From: Candidatus Kapaibacterium sp.
Lineage (GTDB): Bacteria; Bacteroidota; Ignavibacteria; Kapaibacteriales; UBA7675
NCBI GenBank assembly: GCA_028284775.1
Contig: JANQRB010000015.1
Span: forward strand, 122,704 to 186,703
Length of the DNA: 64,000 nt
Direction: 5' to 3'
This document shows positions 53,624 through 63,119 of the stretch, piece by piece (position 1 is the stretch's first letter; every line of letters begins with the position of its first letter). The notes under the pieces were generated by a model. That model was not told where the DNA came from. It did not search any database and saw nothing but the letters and a program-made list of their open reading frames with translations. The position numbers and the translations under genes are program-made.

Positions 53624-55348
53624 ATGATCGCTAAATTTCAAAAATTGAGTGTGTTGGTAGCTGTACTTTTTTGTGCCGGCACAGGTTTGCAGGCCCAGTG
53701 GGTCGGACCGGCGGTGTTTCCGCCGACGGGGTTGATGCATACGCCGAACGCGGTGGGAATAGGCGTGCCGGGCGCAGCTGTCGTTCCCTTGCAGACATCG
53801 CTTTACAACAACATCACAACCGGCAGCGTGGTTTTTCAGGGAGCGAATTGCAACGGTGTTAACACCAATCCGAACCTGGGGCCAGGCGCGCGTTTCATGT
53901 GGATTCCCGGCACCGCCGCTATCCGGTCGGGTTGCATCGGCTCTAATGATTGGGACTTTGGGAACGTTGGTTGTTACTCCGTGGCGATGGGACAGGATGT
54001 CGTCGCCAGCTCGACCGCCTCGGTTGCAATGGGTATCGCCTGTCGCGCCTTGCAGGAATTCGGGATTGCGCTCGGGGAAGACAACATCGTACAGGGTAAC
54101 GGGCACGCCGGCGTCGCAATAGGCGGTCACAACATTTCTGGTGCGGGCTATGCCACAGCGATCGGCGCCAACAATCATGCTTTGCAGGAGTTCTGTTTTG
54201 CTGCCGGCGAAGCGAACGTCATTCAACCCATCGACCATGCCGGTGTCGCCCTCGGCGGCCATAATGAAGTCGCGCAGGGCTACGGCGTCGCCATCGGTGA
54301 GGATAACCATGTAATTGGCGGGCCCGGTCCCCATGCCGGCGTCGCGATCGGCGGACACAACCATGTATTCGGCGGCTACGCCGTGGCGCTCGGTAATGGC
54401 AACATGGCGAACACGGACTTTTCGCATGCCTTCGGCCGCGCCAACAATATCAGCGGCGATTGCTCCTTCGGCATCGGCTGCGAGAACTCGGTCGACGCTG
54501 ACTGCGCCTTTGCGGTCGGATGTGATGTCACGAATGTAACGACCAATTCTTTTGCCCTCGGCTGGGGCAGCGTTACGCTCTTTGTCACCAGCGGTCACGT
54601 AGGTATTAACTACACCGCTCAGACGCCGCATGCGCTGCACGTAAACGGAACAAGCTGGACAACGCTCGGCGCCTGGAGCGGCTCCGACGCCCGTTACAAG
54701 TCTGACGTGCAGCCGCTGACAAGCGGTCTGGATGCCGTGATGCAGCTGAAACCGGTCACGTACCAATGGAACAGCTCGATGTTTCCCGGCATTGAAGTGC
54801 CGATGCAGCGCGAAGTGGGTTTTGTTGCCCAGGATCTCGAGCAGGTTGTACCTGAAGTTGTCCGAACGAATGACGACGGGTATAAAGGCGTGGCCTACGA
54901 AGATCTGACGGCGGTGCTGGCCCTTGCGATCCAGGAGCAGCAGCAGATGATCGATGCGCAACAGGCCGACAACGCGCAACTCCGCAGTACGATCAATGAA
55001 TTGCTGCAGGAAGTAGCCGAATTGAAGGACCTGGTATATCGCGCGACGGATCTCGGCGACACCCGCGAAAACACAATTGATGGCGCCGGCGTGTATCTCA
55101 ATGATCCCAATCCCTTTAACGACGCGACCTCGATCGGTTTTAACATTCCCGCAGAAGTTAATCAGGCCGAGCTCGTAGTTGTTGAAGCCGCCACCGGTCG
55201 TGAGGTTCATCGTGTTGCCATCGGCAGCCGCGGTCAGGGTGCCGCGCTTGTCAGCGCCAGTGATCTCGGTGGCGCCGGTACGTATTTCTACAGTCTGGTG
55301 CTGGACGGTCAAAAGGTTAATACAAAGAAAATGATGGTGACCAAGTAA
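53624..55348 (+). CDS. YadA-head / S74 chaperone / T9SS surface protein
   Basis: This is a 574-aa secreted protein with an unusual mix. A signal peptide ends GLQAQ. Residues 115-320 are about 14 YadA-head-like beta-roll repeats (SVAMGIACRALQEFGIALGEDN, AGVAIGGHN, AVALGNGNMA). Residues 350-450 are a peptidase-S74/intramolecular chaperone domain (WSGSDARYKSDVQPLTSGLDAVMQLKPVTYQW, VGFVAQDLEQVVPEVV), which in phage tail fibres trimerises and cleaves itself. A coiled coil (455-490) follows, then a T9SS sorting domain (500-574, LNDPNPFNDATSIGFNI, GAGTYFYSLVLDGQ, TKKMMVTK). The product is probably a trimeric adhesin secreted by type IX rather than by a type V autotransporter barrel. The long antisense frame here is a shadow. 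Confidence 0.92.
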   Translation: MIAKFQKLSVLVAVLFCAGTGLQAQWVGPAVFPPTGLMHTPNAVGIGVPGAAVVPLQTSLYNNITTGSVVFQGANCNGVNTNPNLGPGARFMWIPGTAAIRSGCIGSNDWDFGNVGCYSVAMGQDVVASSTASVAMGIACRALQEFGIALGEDNIVQGNGHAGVAIGGHNISGAGYATAIGANNHALQEFCFAAGEANVIQPIDHAGVALGGHNEVAQGYGVAIGEDNHVIGGPGPHAGVAIGGHNHVFGGYAVALGNGNMANTDFSHAFGRANNISGDCSFGIGCENSVDADCAFAVGCDVTNVTTNSFALGWGSVTLFVTSGHVGINYTAQTPHALHVNGTSWTTLGAWSGSDARYKSDVQPLTSGLDAVMQLKPVTYQWNSSMFPGIEVPMQREVGFVAQDLEQVVPEVVRTNDDGYKGVAYEDLTAVLALAIQEQQQMIDAQQADNAQLRSTINELLQEVAELKDLVYRATDLGDTRENTIDGAGVYLNDPNPFNDATSIGFNIPAEVNQAELVVVEAATGREVHRVAIGSRGQGAALVSASDLGGAGTYFYSLVLDGQKVNTKKMMVTK

Positions 55349-55968
55349 CGCGCATTTGACAGAATAGTACGCCTTGCCGATTTACGGGGCCGAGGCTGTC
55401 TTAAGACGCTGTTATAGTAAACGAAACACCATGTGATCCGATTCCACGCTAAGCGCCATACTCGGATGACAGCTCGTGGAATATCGCATATCTCTCTGCC
55501 GGAATTGCGGTAATGGGTGAATCTTTAGCAACTAGCGCCCTTTGCGATGCCGGAGAACTCCTGTTTCGTTTGATAGTTTCAGCGACGCGAGACAGCCTCT
55601 TTTTTTGTGCCGCCGACCGCTGGACGCTTCGCCAGCGCGAGTGACACGGGGCCGTAACGGTCAGGGCCGTTGCGGATGGGCTCCCGTCGCTGCCGAAGAT
55701 TGCGATTGCCACAGGAATCATCGTTCACCTTTTTCGGAAGGCCGCAGGGAAAATTCCCCGCCATCAGGGTCGGGCTGTCAATTTGCAGGACCGCTCTATG
55801 CGTGAGACAAAGGTGATTAACATTTTCATAACGGGTAAAAATTCGTCCTGTATCGGCCAGGGTCTTGACCTGCAGTCCGACTGCGTTTAACTTGGCGGCC
55901 TTTCGGGAATGCGCACCCTTTCCTGGATCTGGTAGCGGCTGAGGGCAAATGCCGCGGCGGACTGAACA
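55349..55968. other. Intergenic region, nothing firmly supported
   Basis: These 620 bp hold short overlapping frames on both strands and no recognisable product. No terminator with a T-run was seen after the S74 gene. Confidence 0.45.
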
Positions 55969-57075
55969 GTGGACGATTGGTCGAAGATTGAGGCTGACTA
56001 CGTTGTAGTCGGATCGGGATTAACCGGGGCGACAATAGCGCGGCTACTTGCAGACGCAGGTCGGGACGTGATCGTTGTCGAACGCCGAATGACGGTGGGA
56101 GGCAATGTGCAGGATCTTGTTGCGGCCGGCGGCATCCGGATTCACAAGTACGGACCTCACTACTTTCGCTGCTCCGTGCCGCGCATCTGGGAATATGTCA
56201 ACCGCTTTGATTCCTTCTATAGCTACGAAGCAGTTGTCAAAAGCACTGTGGATGAACGCCTGGAAGATTGGCCGGTCAACCGAACCTATCTTGAGCGCGC
56301 GGGATTGACCCGCTGGCAACCCGGCCATTCCCGGCCCGCTGCAAATTTTGAGGAGGCCTGCTTGCAAAAAATGCCGCAGCTGGTCTATGATAAATTTGTG
56401 AAAGGCTACACGGAAAAGCAGTGGGGCGTCAAGGCCGTCTCTCTCTCGCCGGCATTGGCCGATCGCGTGGAACTGCGTCGGAACGGCGACCCGCGCCTTA
56501 CGCCCGGACGCCGCTTTCAGGGGCTGCCCGAGCGAGGATACTCCAGGCTGCTGCAGCGAATGCTGGAAGGCATCCCGCAAGTGTTGAATTGCGACTATCT
56601 GCATAACCGTAGGCGGATACGCTATCGTCGCTGGCTGATATACACCGGGCCGATCGATGACTATTTCGCCGGCTGTTACGGTCGCCTCACATATCGCGGA
56701 CAGCAGCGCCGCCATTATTATTTCCCGGACATCGAATGTTATCAGCCTTCCGTGCAGATCAACAATCCCGATCCAGCCGCCGGCCCGCATATTCGGACTA
56801 TTGAATGGAAACATCTGGCTTCGCCGGAACAGGTCCGTGGTATGCGCGGCACCTTGATAACAAGAGAAACACCTTTCACCCCGACTGTCGCCGATAACTA
56901 CGAATATCCTTTTCCGGATGTCCTGAATCGAGATCGCTATGATCGCTATCGGAAGCTGGCCGATCGAATCACGGGCGTCCTCATTTGCGGGCGACTCGGC
57001 GAATACCGCTATTATGACATGGATCAGGCGATTGCACGGGCGATGAAGCTGACACAGACAAAGCTGCTGGACTAA
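55969..57075 (+). CDS. glf: UDP-galactopyranose mutase
   Basis: Glf interconverts UDP-galactopyranose and UDP-galactofuranose, using reduced FAD, for galactofuranose-containing surface polysaccharides. The 368-aa chain starts with an FAD-binding Rossmann motif (VVVGSGLTGATIARLLADAG, then VVERRMTVGGN). It carries family signatures GPHYFRCSVPRIWEYVNRF, VKGYTEKQWGVK, YTGPIDDYFAGCYGRLTYR, IEWKH, and a C-terminal FAD contact GRLGEYRYYDMDQAI. The length is close to normal. The start is GTG 55969. No glycosyltransferase or other polysaccharide gene is adjacent, so its pathway partners are elsewhere. Confidence 0.93.
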   Translation: MDDWSKIEADYVVVGSGLTGATIARLLADAGRDVIVVERRMTVGGNVQDLVAAGGIRIHKYGPHYFRCSVPRIWEYVNRFDSFYSYEAVVKSTVDERLEDWPVNRTYLERAGLTRWQPGHSRPAANFEEACLQKMPQLVYDKFVKGYTEKQWGVKAVSLSPALADRVELRRNGDPRLTPGRRFQGLPERGYSRLLQRMLEGIPQVLNCDYLHNRRRIRYRRWLIYTGPIDDYFAGCYGRLTYRGQQRRHYYFPDIECYQPSVQINNPDPAAGPHIRTIEWKHLASPEQVRGMRGTLITRETPFTPTVADNYEYPFPDVLNRDRYDRYRKLADRITGVLICGRLGEYRYYDMDQAIARAMKLTQTKLLD

Positions 57076-57256
57076 GCGCCGCGCCTGTGCGGCACGGAAG
57101 TCCGCACGAGCTGGGCGACGGCGGAATCCAAAGAACGTATTCGAACTTGGCCGGTTGAGTTGAGTTCGCTATCTTCCGAGGCAGTCCTGTACCACGGATG
57201 CCCGATCGCACTCATTGAACTGAATCATGTCCTTTACTTCCTGCGGAAGGCATGTT

Positions 57257-59680
57257 ATGCATATATATCAACAATGGCGCGTGTTGTGCGGCGTTCTGCT
57301 GCTGAGTCTCGCCGCCCTTACCCTCCAGGCTCAGCCGGCAGAACTCGAAGGGATGATTAATGACTACACGCCCGTCCTCGACATTCGCGGCTGCGCAAGT
57401 ATTATCGTTGAAGACCCGGCTGCATTCAGCGCCGGCGACAGAGTCCTGCTTATCCAGATGCAGGGTGCCGCGGTCCGCCCGCAAGATGCGCCCGACTTCG
57501 GTAGTATTGCGGACTACAACAATGCCGGGAATTATGAATTTGCCACGATCGCAGCGGTAAGCGGGCAGACTATCGGGTTAAGCGCCCCCATGGCGCGTTC
57601 TTACAGCATCGGCGCCGCGCTCCAACTTGTACGGGTTGCCGCCTATTCGAATGCCGACCTGGTCGCTGCGGTACTCGCTCAGCCCTGGGATGGCCGCAGC
57701 GGCGGTGTGATCGCTCTCGAAATTCGGGATACCTTGCGTCTCTTTGCCGATATCGATGCGGCCGGGATGGGATTCCGCGGCGGCGCCGTATCGCGGGCGC
57801 AGAACGGCGAAGTACAGCGCGGGTACCGCTATCCCTTTCCCACAGGTGACGCAGCTCAAAAAGGCGAAGGCGCCGCGATGTTCCTGCCGGACGCGGCAGC
57901 TGGCCGCGGCGCGCAGGCCAACGGCGGCGGCGGCGGCAATGATCACAATGCCGGCGGCGGCGGCGGCTCCAACCTGATGGCGGGTGGTCAGGGCGGCCAT
58001 CAATTCGCGCAGCACGGCCCGATACCGATCGGCGGCCTGCCCGGCTGGCCGATGGAAAGCGAAGCCCGCGGTCAGCGGATTTTCATGGGCGGCGGCGGCG
58101 GTGGCGGCCATCAGAACAACCAGGCCGGAACGCCGGGTGTTGCCGGCGGCGGTATCGTGATTATCCGCGCCGGGCACATCGAAGGCAACCAAAGAAGTGT
58201 TAAAGCCTTCGGGCTGGATCAGACGCAGCTCGCTCGTGACGACGGCGCGGGCGGCGGCGGCGGCGGTGGCACGGTTTTGATCGAAGCTGAGACAGTGGAT
58301 CCGACCTTTTTCGTTGATGTCTCGGGCGGCGACGGCGGCAGCAATGACTTTCCGGGCTGTGTCGGTCCGGGCGGCGGCGGTGGCGGCGGTGCCCTCTGGG
58401 TCAGCAAAGCGCATCTGCTGGCTATTCTCGTTGGCGACCTGAGAGGCGGCGCAGCCGGACGACATCGTAACAGGGCGTCAGCTTGTTTCGACAGCAGCTT
58501 CGGCGCCAGGGCGGGCAGCGACGGAGTGGCGCGGGTGCCCTGGGAAGTACCGGAGAGCGGACAGATCGCCGCGGCCGACATCGAGGGCGGGCGTACTATT
58601 TGCGAAGGCGAGCCGCTTGTCCTCTCGGCGCCGGATGGCTATCAGCGCTATGAATGGTCGAACGGGGCGAGCGGAAGACAAATTGAAGTTGACGAGGCGG
58701 GCAGCTACCGCGTCAGCATGTGGGACGCACGGGGCTGCAGGCTGGAATCAGCGCCGATCGAGCTCACCAGCCGGCCACGTCCGATCGCAAAAATCGAGGG
58801 TGACCTTCAGTTATGTCCGGGAGAAACGACGACCCTGGCCTCCGACGGCGCCTTTGCCCGTTATGAATGGTCGACAGGTGAAACGACGCGCCGCATCCAA
58901 GCGCAAACGAGAGGAAGTTATTGGCTGCGGGTGACCGATTTTTTCGGCTGTACGAGCATCGCCGATACCGTCCGCGTACGCAGCGGCGGCCAGCCCGCGA
59001 CGATCGAACTGGTGGGGCTTGCGGCGGACGACGTGCTGAGATTGACTGATGTCGCGCTCTCATCAATGGAGTGTCGTGCGATCAGCCTGCGCAATACCGG
59101 CCCGGATGACCTTCTTGTTTCAGCCATTAGATTGCGTCGCAACGTCGAGTTCTCGCTGCCGGTGCATCAATTGCCGCTGCTGCTGAAGGCCAGGGAAGAA
59201 CGCCCCTTGACGGTCTGTTTTGCGCCCGACGCCGCGGAAGAGTTTTCCGACCGCCTCACTTTGGAAACGGACTGCTGGCAACGGAAGATAACGCTGCGTG
59301 CCGCGGGCCTTGTCCCACATCTGACGGGTGCCGCCGACTGCAATGTTGTGGTGCAGCTTGGCCTTGCCGGAAGCGAGGGTCTGGCTTTGGAGCTGCTGCC
59401 GCCCTATCCACAGCCTGCGGGCGATGTGGTCGAGATTCCGCTGCTCGTAGCCGGTGCTCCGGAGTCTGCCGCTATCTCGGCGCGCCTGCACAATTTCTAC
59501 GGCATGACCGTTGGGGAGGGCCGTATCCTACGCCTGGATTCCTCCGCCGACGCCGATCATCTCGCCGGGCAGAGCCTGTTCCTGGGTATCTTCGAGCTGC
59601 GGGACCTTCCGGCGGGACTCTATTTGGCGGAAATTCAAAGCGGGGACGACAGAGCGGTCACGGCTATCGTCATCGAATAG
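57257..59680 (+). CDS. Glycine-rich secreted protein with Ig-like repeats
   Basis: This is an exported protein of 807 aa. A signal peptide ends LTLQAQ. Residues 30-200 are a beta domain common in FCB surface proteins (TPVLDIRGCASIIVEDPAAFSAGDRVLLIQMQGA). Residues 205-400 are glycine-rich, with runs of five to seven Gly and GGxG repeats. Two Ig-like units follow at about 430-575 (YEWSNGASGRQIEVDEAGSYRVSMWDARGC, YEWSTGETTRRIQAQTRGSYWLRVTDFFGC). An ASH/Hydin-like domain is at 590-690. The end (PYPQPAGDVVEIPLLV, LRDLPAGLYLAEIQSG) resembles a T9SS sorting domain, though divergent. The start is ATG 57257, with GGAAGG 6 nt before. Antisense frames here are shadows of the Gly codons. Probable role: surface adhesion. 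Confidence 0.85.
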   Translation: MHIYQQWRVLCGVLLLSLAALTLQAQPAELEGMINDYTPVLDIRGCASIIVEDPAAFSAGDRVLLIQMQGAAVRPQDAPDFGSIADYNNAGNYEFATIAAVSGQTIGLSAPMARSYSIGAALQLVRVAAYSNADLVAAVLAQPWDGRSGGVIALEIRDTLRLFADIDAAGMGFRGGAVSRAQNGEVQRGYRYPFPTGDAAQKGEGAAMFLPDAAAGRGAQANGGGGGNDHNAGGGGGSNLMAGGQGGHQFAQHGPIPIGGLPGWPMESEARGQRIFMGGGGGGGHQNNQAGTPGVAGGGIVIIRAGHIEGNQRSVKAFGLDQTQLARDDGAGGGGGGGTVLIEAETVDPTFFVDVSGGDGGSNDFPGCVGPGGGGGGGALWVSKAHLLAILVGDLRGGAAGRHRNRASACFDSSFGARAGSDGVARVPWEVPESGQIAAADIEGGRTICEGEPLVLSAPDGYQRYEWSNGASGRQIEVDEAGSYRVSMWDARGCRLESAPIELTSRPRPIAKIEGDLQLCPGETTTLASDGAFARYEWSTGETTRRIQAQTRGSYWLRVTDFFGCTSIADTVRVRSGGQPATIELVGLAADDVLRLTDVALSSMECRAISLRNTGPDDLLVSAIRLRRNVEFSLPVHQLPLLLKAREERPLTVCFAPDAAEEFSDRLTLETDCWQRKITLRAAGLVPHLTGAADCNVVVQLGLAGSEGLALELLPPYPQPAGDVVEIPLLVAGAPESAAISARLHNFYGMTVGEGRILRLDSSADADHLAGQSLFLGIFELRDLPAGLYLAEIQSGDDRAVTAIVIE

Positions 59681-59753
59681 CCTGTGCCAGCCAGGGTATT
59701 GCTACCGACAGATGAAGCGGCGCGGGCGCTAAAGTTCCCGAGGACGAGACAGC

Positions 59754-60194
59754 ATGCAAAAAGTGCAGATGTTCGATCTGAAGCCGCGGGTCGATTCGAT
59801 GGAATTCCGGGCGCTGCTGACGGAATTGCACTACCGACCGGAGCCGGCAAAACTGGAAAGGGAACTTGAAAATTACCGATCCCGACCCGACTACCGGGCT
59901 TTCGGCTGTGAACGTAATGGTCGGCTGGCGGCCTTTGCGGGCTTGCACATCCGGCAAGACAAAGAGATTGAAGTCCGGCACCTGATTGTTGACGCGGAAT
60001 TTCGGGGCCGGGGGCTCGGCTCAGCCTTGCTGAACAAACTCCGCACCGCCTTCCCGCAGTATTCCTTCACTGCCGAGACGGATCGCGATGCGTTTGAATT
60101 CTATCGGCGCTGCGGATTCGAGGTCAGCAGTCTAGGCGAAAAGTATCCGGGTGTCGAGCGATTTCTCTGCCGTCTCCCGGCACGAAACCACTGA
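59754..60194 (+). CDS. GNAT family N-acetyltransferase
   Basis: This is a 146-aa acetyltransferase. The acetyl-CoA loop EFRGRGLGSALL lies at about residues 82-93, after the strand EIEVRHLIVD. AFEFYRRCGFEVSSLGEKYPGVERFLC is the expected C-terminal part. The substrate is unknown. It begins 73 bp after the glycine-rich protein gene and lies upstream of the methyltransferase; the three run in one direction but spacing does not prove an operon. Confidence 0.88.
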   Translation: MQKVQMFDLKPRVDSMEFRALLTELHYRPEPAKLERELENYRSRPDYRAFGCERNGRLAAFAGLHIRQDKEIEVRHLIVDAEFRGRGLGSALLNKLRTAFPQYSFTAETDRDAFEFYRRCGFEVSSLGEKYPGVERFLCRLPARNH

Positions 60195-60296
60195 AAGAAC
60201 TGGGAGCGTACGTGGCCTGGCTGTCCGGCCCCGGCAGGCATCCGCGGCGGCGGGCCACAAGCGCCGGAGCGGAAGAATCAGGCGTGGAGAAGGTCA

Positions 60297-60980
60297 ATGC
60301 AGAGATCGATGAGTGACATTCAGGCCGATTTCGATCAGATCGCTCTGTACGCGGACGGAGCGTGGAACGCCAATGACTTTTACCACGAGCGCATTTTAGC
60401 TTGTTTACCTGCCAGTGGCGGCAAAGCTTTGGAAATCGGCTGCGGCAGCGGTGCCTTCGCGCGTCTGCTGGCCCGGCGCTACAGCGCTGTCACGGCACTC
60501 GATATATCGCCGCTCATGATCGCGCGGGCCCGTGAGAAATCGGCGTCCATCGCGAATATCGATTATCGCTGCGCTGATGTCATGACCTGGGAAATTCCAG
60601 CCGGCGAGTTTGACTGTATTGTCTCCATCGCCACCTTTCACCACCTAGCATTTGAAGATCTGGCGACGCGAATTCAACGCGCACTGAAACCGGGTGGAAT
60701 CCTGGTTATTCTCGATTTGTTCGCGGCCTCGCGCCTGTTGGAGCGTGCCTGGCATTCCCTGGCGCTGCCGCTGGCGCTCTTCCTCAGGCTCCGGCACCAG
60801 GGACTTCGGCGCACCGATACCGCCGCGCGAAAACTCTGGCGCGCCCATGGAGCCCGCGACACTTATCTCACTCTGCCGGCCCTGCGTCGCCTGACGAGAA
60901 CACTTCTTCCGGGTGCCGAGATTCAGCGTCTTTTTTTGTGGCGCTATTTATTAGTATGGCGTAAGCCTTTTGTTTGCTGA
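60297..60980 (+). CDS. Class I SAM-dependent methyltransferase
   Basis: This is a 227-aa methyltransferase. Motif I is ALEIGCGSGAFARLLA (about 44-59), the acidic strand end is VTALDISPLMIARAREK, and the post-motif is FDCIVSIATFHHL followed by LKPGGILVILDLF. This is the UbiE/methyltransferase-11-like order. A C-terminal extension (LRRTDTAARKLWRAHGARDTYLTLPALRR) fits relatives that methylate small lipophilic or polyketide-like substrates; the substrate is not predictable. GGAGAAGG lies 4 nt before ATG 60297; ATG 60309 is an alternative. Confidence 0.9.
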   Translation: MQRSMSDIQADFDQIALYADGAWNANDFYHERILACLPASGGKALEIGCGSGAFARLLARRYSAVTALDISPLMIARAREKSASIANIDYRCADVMTWEIPAGEFDCIVSIATFHHLAFEDLATRIQRALKPGGILVILDLFAASRLLERAWHSLALPLALFLRLRHQGLRRTDTAARKLWRAHGARDTYLTLPALRRLTRTLLPGAEIQRLFLWRYLLVWRKPFVC

Positions 60981-61613
60981 AAGACGCTGTGTTCCCCAAG
61001 ATCATCCCCGGCCGCTTAATTTGTTGTCCTGACCGGCTTGCGGCTGGCGGATCGGATTTCGTCGTGCCAGCCGGGTGAACGGAATTGTTAAACATATTCA
61101 ATGTATTGATGCAGCTTGTAGCAGTCGGTAGATGTTGAAACTGAATCGAGCGTAGCCCCGGAGTCGCCACAGCGCCCACTGCCAGTACAGCAAGGAGTAA
61201 AGCGCTTTAACAGAGTCATTTTTTCACAAGCGGTTCCGCTGTCCGGGCTTTGAGATTGATCAGCCGAAGACCATTGAGGCAAAAGTGTTAAGTATGATTA
61301 CTGCGGCGGGCGGCGTGGCATTCCGTAGAATTCGGTGTCGGGATTTCGGAAGACGCGTAAAAGTTGCGGCCGATTCTATCCGGGATAGCGAATGTCTTGC
61401 GCCCTAGATTTTGCTAGTAGTGCCGGTCTCAATTGTTGCTGCGGAGACTCTGGAATGTTATCCGGCACAATTTTGCCTTTCCTTAGCGCTGGACCGCCTT
61501 AACATTCGCGGCCGCAATAATTTTCTTGACATATCAATGTGTCTGTCATAATTTCTGGCTTGCACATTTCTCCTCTCGCTGTAATGGTAACCCAACACTT
61601 TAAGGATCCCTGC
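60981..61613. other. Intergenic region, nothing recognised
   Basis: These 633 bp hold no supported gene. A start at 61539 of the following open frame has no ribosome-binding site and is discounted. No tRNA or terminator was identified. Confidence 0.5.
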
Positions 61614-62414
61614 ATGGAATTATTTCTGTACCAGGTGCGACAGTATGCACTTTTTGCCGCGATCGTTGTCGGCCTCAGTCTGAGCGCCTGCTCCGATGAC
61701 GATGACGACAATCCTGCCGATGGCGGCTCACAGGCCGGCACTTTCACCGGCACCGCAATCACAATGGGCGAAGGAACAGTGACTCCCTGGGTCACCCTGG
61801 ACGATGACGGCAATCCAAGCGCCCTCGGCCTCACGATTACCGAAGAAGCAATGGACAATTTGCCGGAGGAAGAGACCTCATGGGTAATCGACCTGCCGAC
61901 CCAGGCGGCGGCCACGGTATTCAAGCATGTCTATTTCAACTGGAACCCTCACGGTCATCCGCCGCAGGATGTTTTTGATCGTCCGCACTTCGATGCCCAT
62001 TTCTACCTGACGACATCGGCCGAGCGGGAAGCTATCCAGCCTGAAGATGAAGGTTTCGCCAATCTACCCGCGGCTGAATTTTTGCCGGCGGGTTATTTCG
62101 CCGATCGCATTCCGCCCGACGGTCCCTTCATCGGTGTGCCAGCAATGGGCCTGCACTGGACGGACCCGACCGATCCGGCATTCCAGGGTAACTTCACCGA
62201 GACCTTTATCTGGGGTTCTTTTGATGGCAAGGTCACCTTTTTAGAACCGATGGTGACCAATGATTTTCTCAAAACAAACCCCAACCTGACCAAAGATCTG
62301 GTACTCCCCAGCTCCTATCAGACCAGCGGTTATTTTCCGACCAAATACAGCATTATCTACGACAGCGACGCCGGCGCGTACAATATCTCTCTCGATGCGA
62401 TGGTGATGCGCTGA
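61614..62414 (+). CDS. TTHB210-like (DUF5602) lipoprotein
   Basis: This is a predicted lipoprotein of 266 aa. The signal segment ends GLSLSAC (lipid Cys) and is followed by an Asp-rich linker (SDDDDDNPADG). The rest matches the TTHB210/DUF5602 layout as recalled: an initial strand pair (GTAITMGEGTVTPWVTLDDDGNPSALGLTITEEAM), then HVYFNWNPHGHPPQDVFDRPHFDAHFYLTT and FIWGSFDGKVTFLEPMVTNDFL. The conserved His-rich segment (HGHPP, PHFDAHFY) could bind metal. The Thermus relative forms ring-like oligomers and is controlled by an ECF sigma/anti-sigma system; whether that holds here is unknown. The ATG is placed at 61614, which sets the signal peptide at the N-terminus. Confidence 0.75.
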   Translation: MELFLYQVRQYALFAAIVVGLSLSACSDDDDDNPADGGSQAGTFTGTAITMGEGTVTPWVTLDDDGNPSALGLTITEEAMDNLPEEETSWVIDLPTQAAATVFKHVYFNWNPHGHPPQDVFDRPHFDAHFYLTTSAEREAIQPEDEGFANLPAAEFLPAGYFADRIPPDGPFIGVPAMGLHWTDPTDPAFQGNFTETFIWGSFDGKVTFLEPMVTNDFLKTNPNLTKDLVLPSSYQTSGYFPTKYSIIYDSDAGAYNISLDAMVMR

Positions 62415-62450
62415 TTCCGAAGTCTTTCCTGTCAGACAGCCGAAAGAAAG

Positions 62451-62485
62451 AAGGAGTCGTTCCCAGATGGTGACGGCTCCTTTTT
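62451..62485 (+). terminator. Rho-independent terminator
   Basis: A 10-bp stem with one G-U pair (AAGGAGTCGT at 62451-62460, ACGGCTCCTT at 62473-62482) and a 12-nt loop is followed by TTTTT. It lies 37 nt past the stop of the TTHB210-like gene. Confidence 0.8.
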
Positions 62486-62512
62486 ACATTGAGGACATAC
62501 CTGGAGAAATGT

Positions 62513-62980
62513 GTGAAGACATATTCTGCCCGCCCGGCGATTGTAGTATTGTTCCTCGCAGCACTGCTTTGCGGGACGGCCTGCGAAGAGAGTACATCAA
62601 ATCCGGAGCCGGAAGCGCCGATCGATACATGCCGCAGCGAGTTGGACCCGAACCTGTTTCCGCCGGCCACCATATCTTTTGCCGATGACATTCTGCCCCT
62701 GATGCGTTCGCAGGGCTGTACCTCCACCTATTGTCATGGCGGGGCATACGATTACCGCGTCCTCAGCGCCGATGAAATGATGCAGTCGGGGCCGCAGGCG
62801 CGGGAACTCGGCCTGTGTGCGATCGTCCGGGGCGCGCCGGAAAGCAGCTATCTGATCTGGAAGCTGGAAGGCCGCAGCGAAATAAGGGGCGCTCGTATGC
62901 CCTTCAATCGCGATCACCTTGAAGAAGCCGACATCGAAATGTTCCGCCAGTGGATTCGCGAAGGCGCGCGCGATAACTGA
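62513..62980 (+). CDS. Lipoprotein with CX4CH haem-like motif
   Basis: This is a protein of 155 aa. The signal ends ALLCGTAC (lipid Cys near 23). The mature part reads ISFADDILPLMRSQGCTSTYCHGG: CTSTYCH fits the CX4CH haem-binding variant of cytochrome-c-like proteins seen in Planctomycetes and FCB bacteria (I-PLL...C..CH). SSYLIWKLEGR and ARMPFNRDHLEEADIEMFRQWIREGA follow, matching the family's later MPxG...L...I..WI...GA pattern. So it is likely a small envelope cytochrome-like protein of unknown partner. The start is taken as GTG 62513, with GGAGA 6 nt upstream; the frame is open to 62489. It follows the TTHB210-like gene but after a terminator. Confidence 0.75.
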   Translation: MKTYSARPAIVVLFLAALLCGTACEESTSNPEPEAPIDTCRSELDPNLFPPATISFADDILPLMRSQGCTSTYCHGGAYDYRVLSADEMMQSGPQARELGLCAIVRGAPESSYLIWKLEGRSEIRGARMPFNRDHLEEADIEMFRQWIREGARDN

Positions 62981-63119
62981 GCTCAAGCTGCATTCCGTCG
63001 AAGCTGAGATTCGTCATTGTTTTGTTGAGCGATATTAAACTACTTACAAGGCAGGTGTGAGGGCCCGGCCATTGGCGGCGCCCCATAGCATATTCTGTCG
63101 ATAATCATACGGGATAGAT

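Noticed and set aside
53474..55312. 612-codon minus-strand open frame
   Set aside because: It is antisense to the YadA-head/S74 gene, whose Gly/Ala/Asn-rich codons keep the opposite strand open. The product has no domain or signal.
57578..58465. 295-codon minus-strand Ala-rich frame
   Set aside because: Shadow of the glycine-rich stretch of the gene at 57257-59680; GGC codons read as GCC (Ala) on the other strand.
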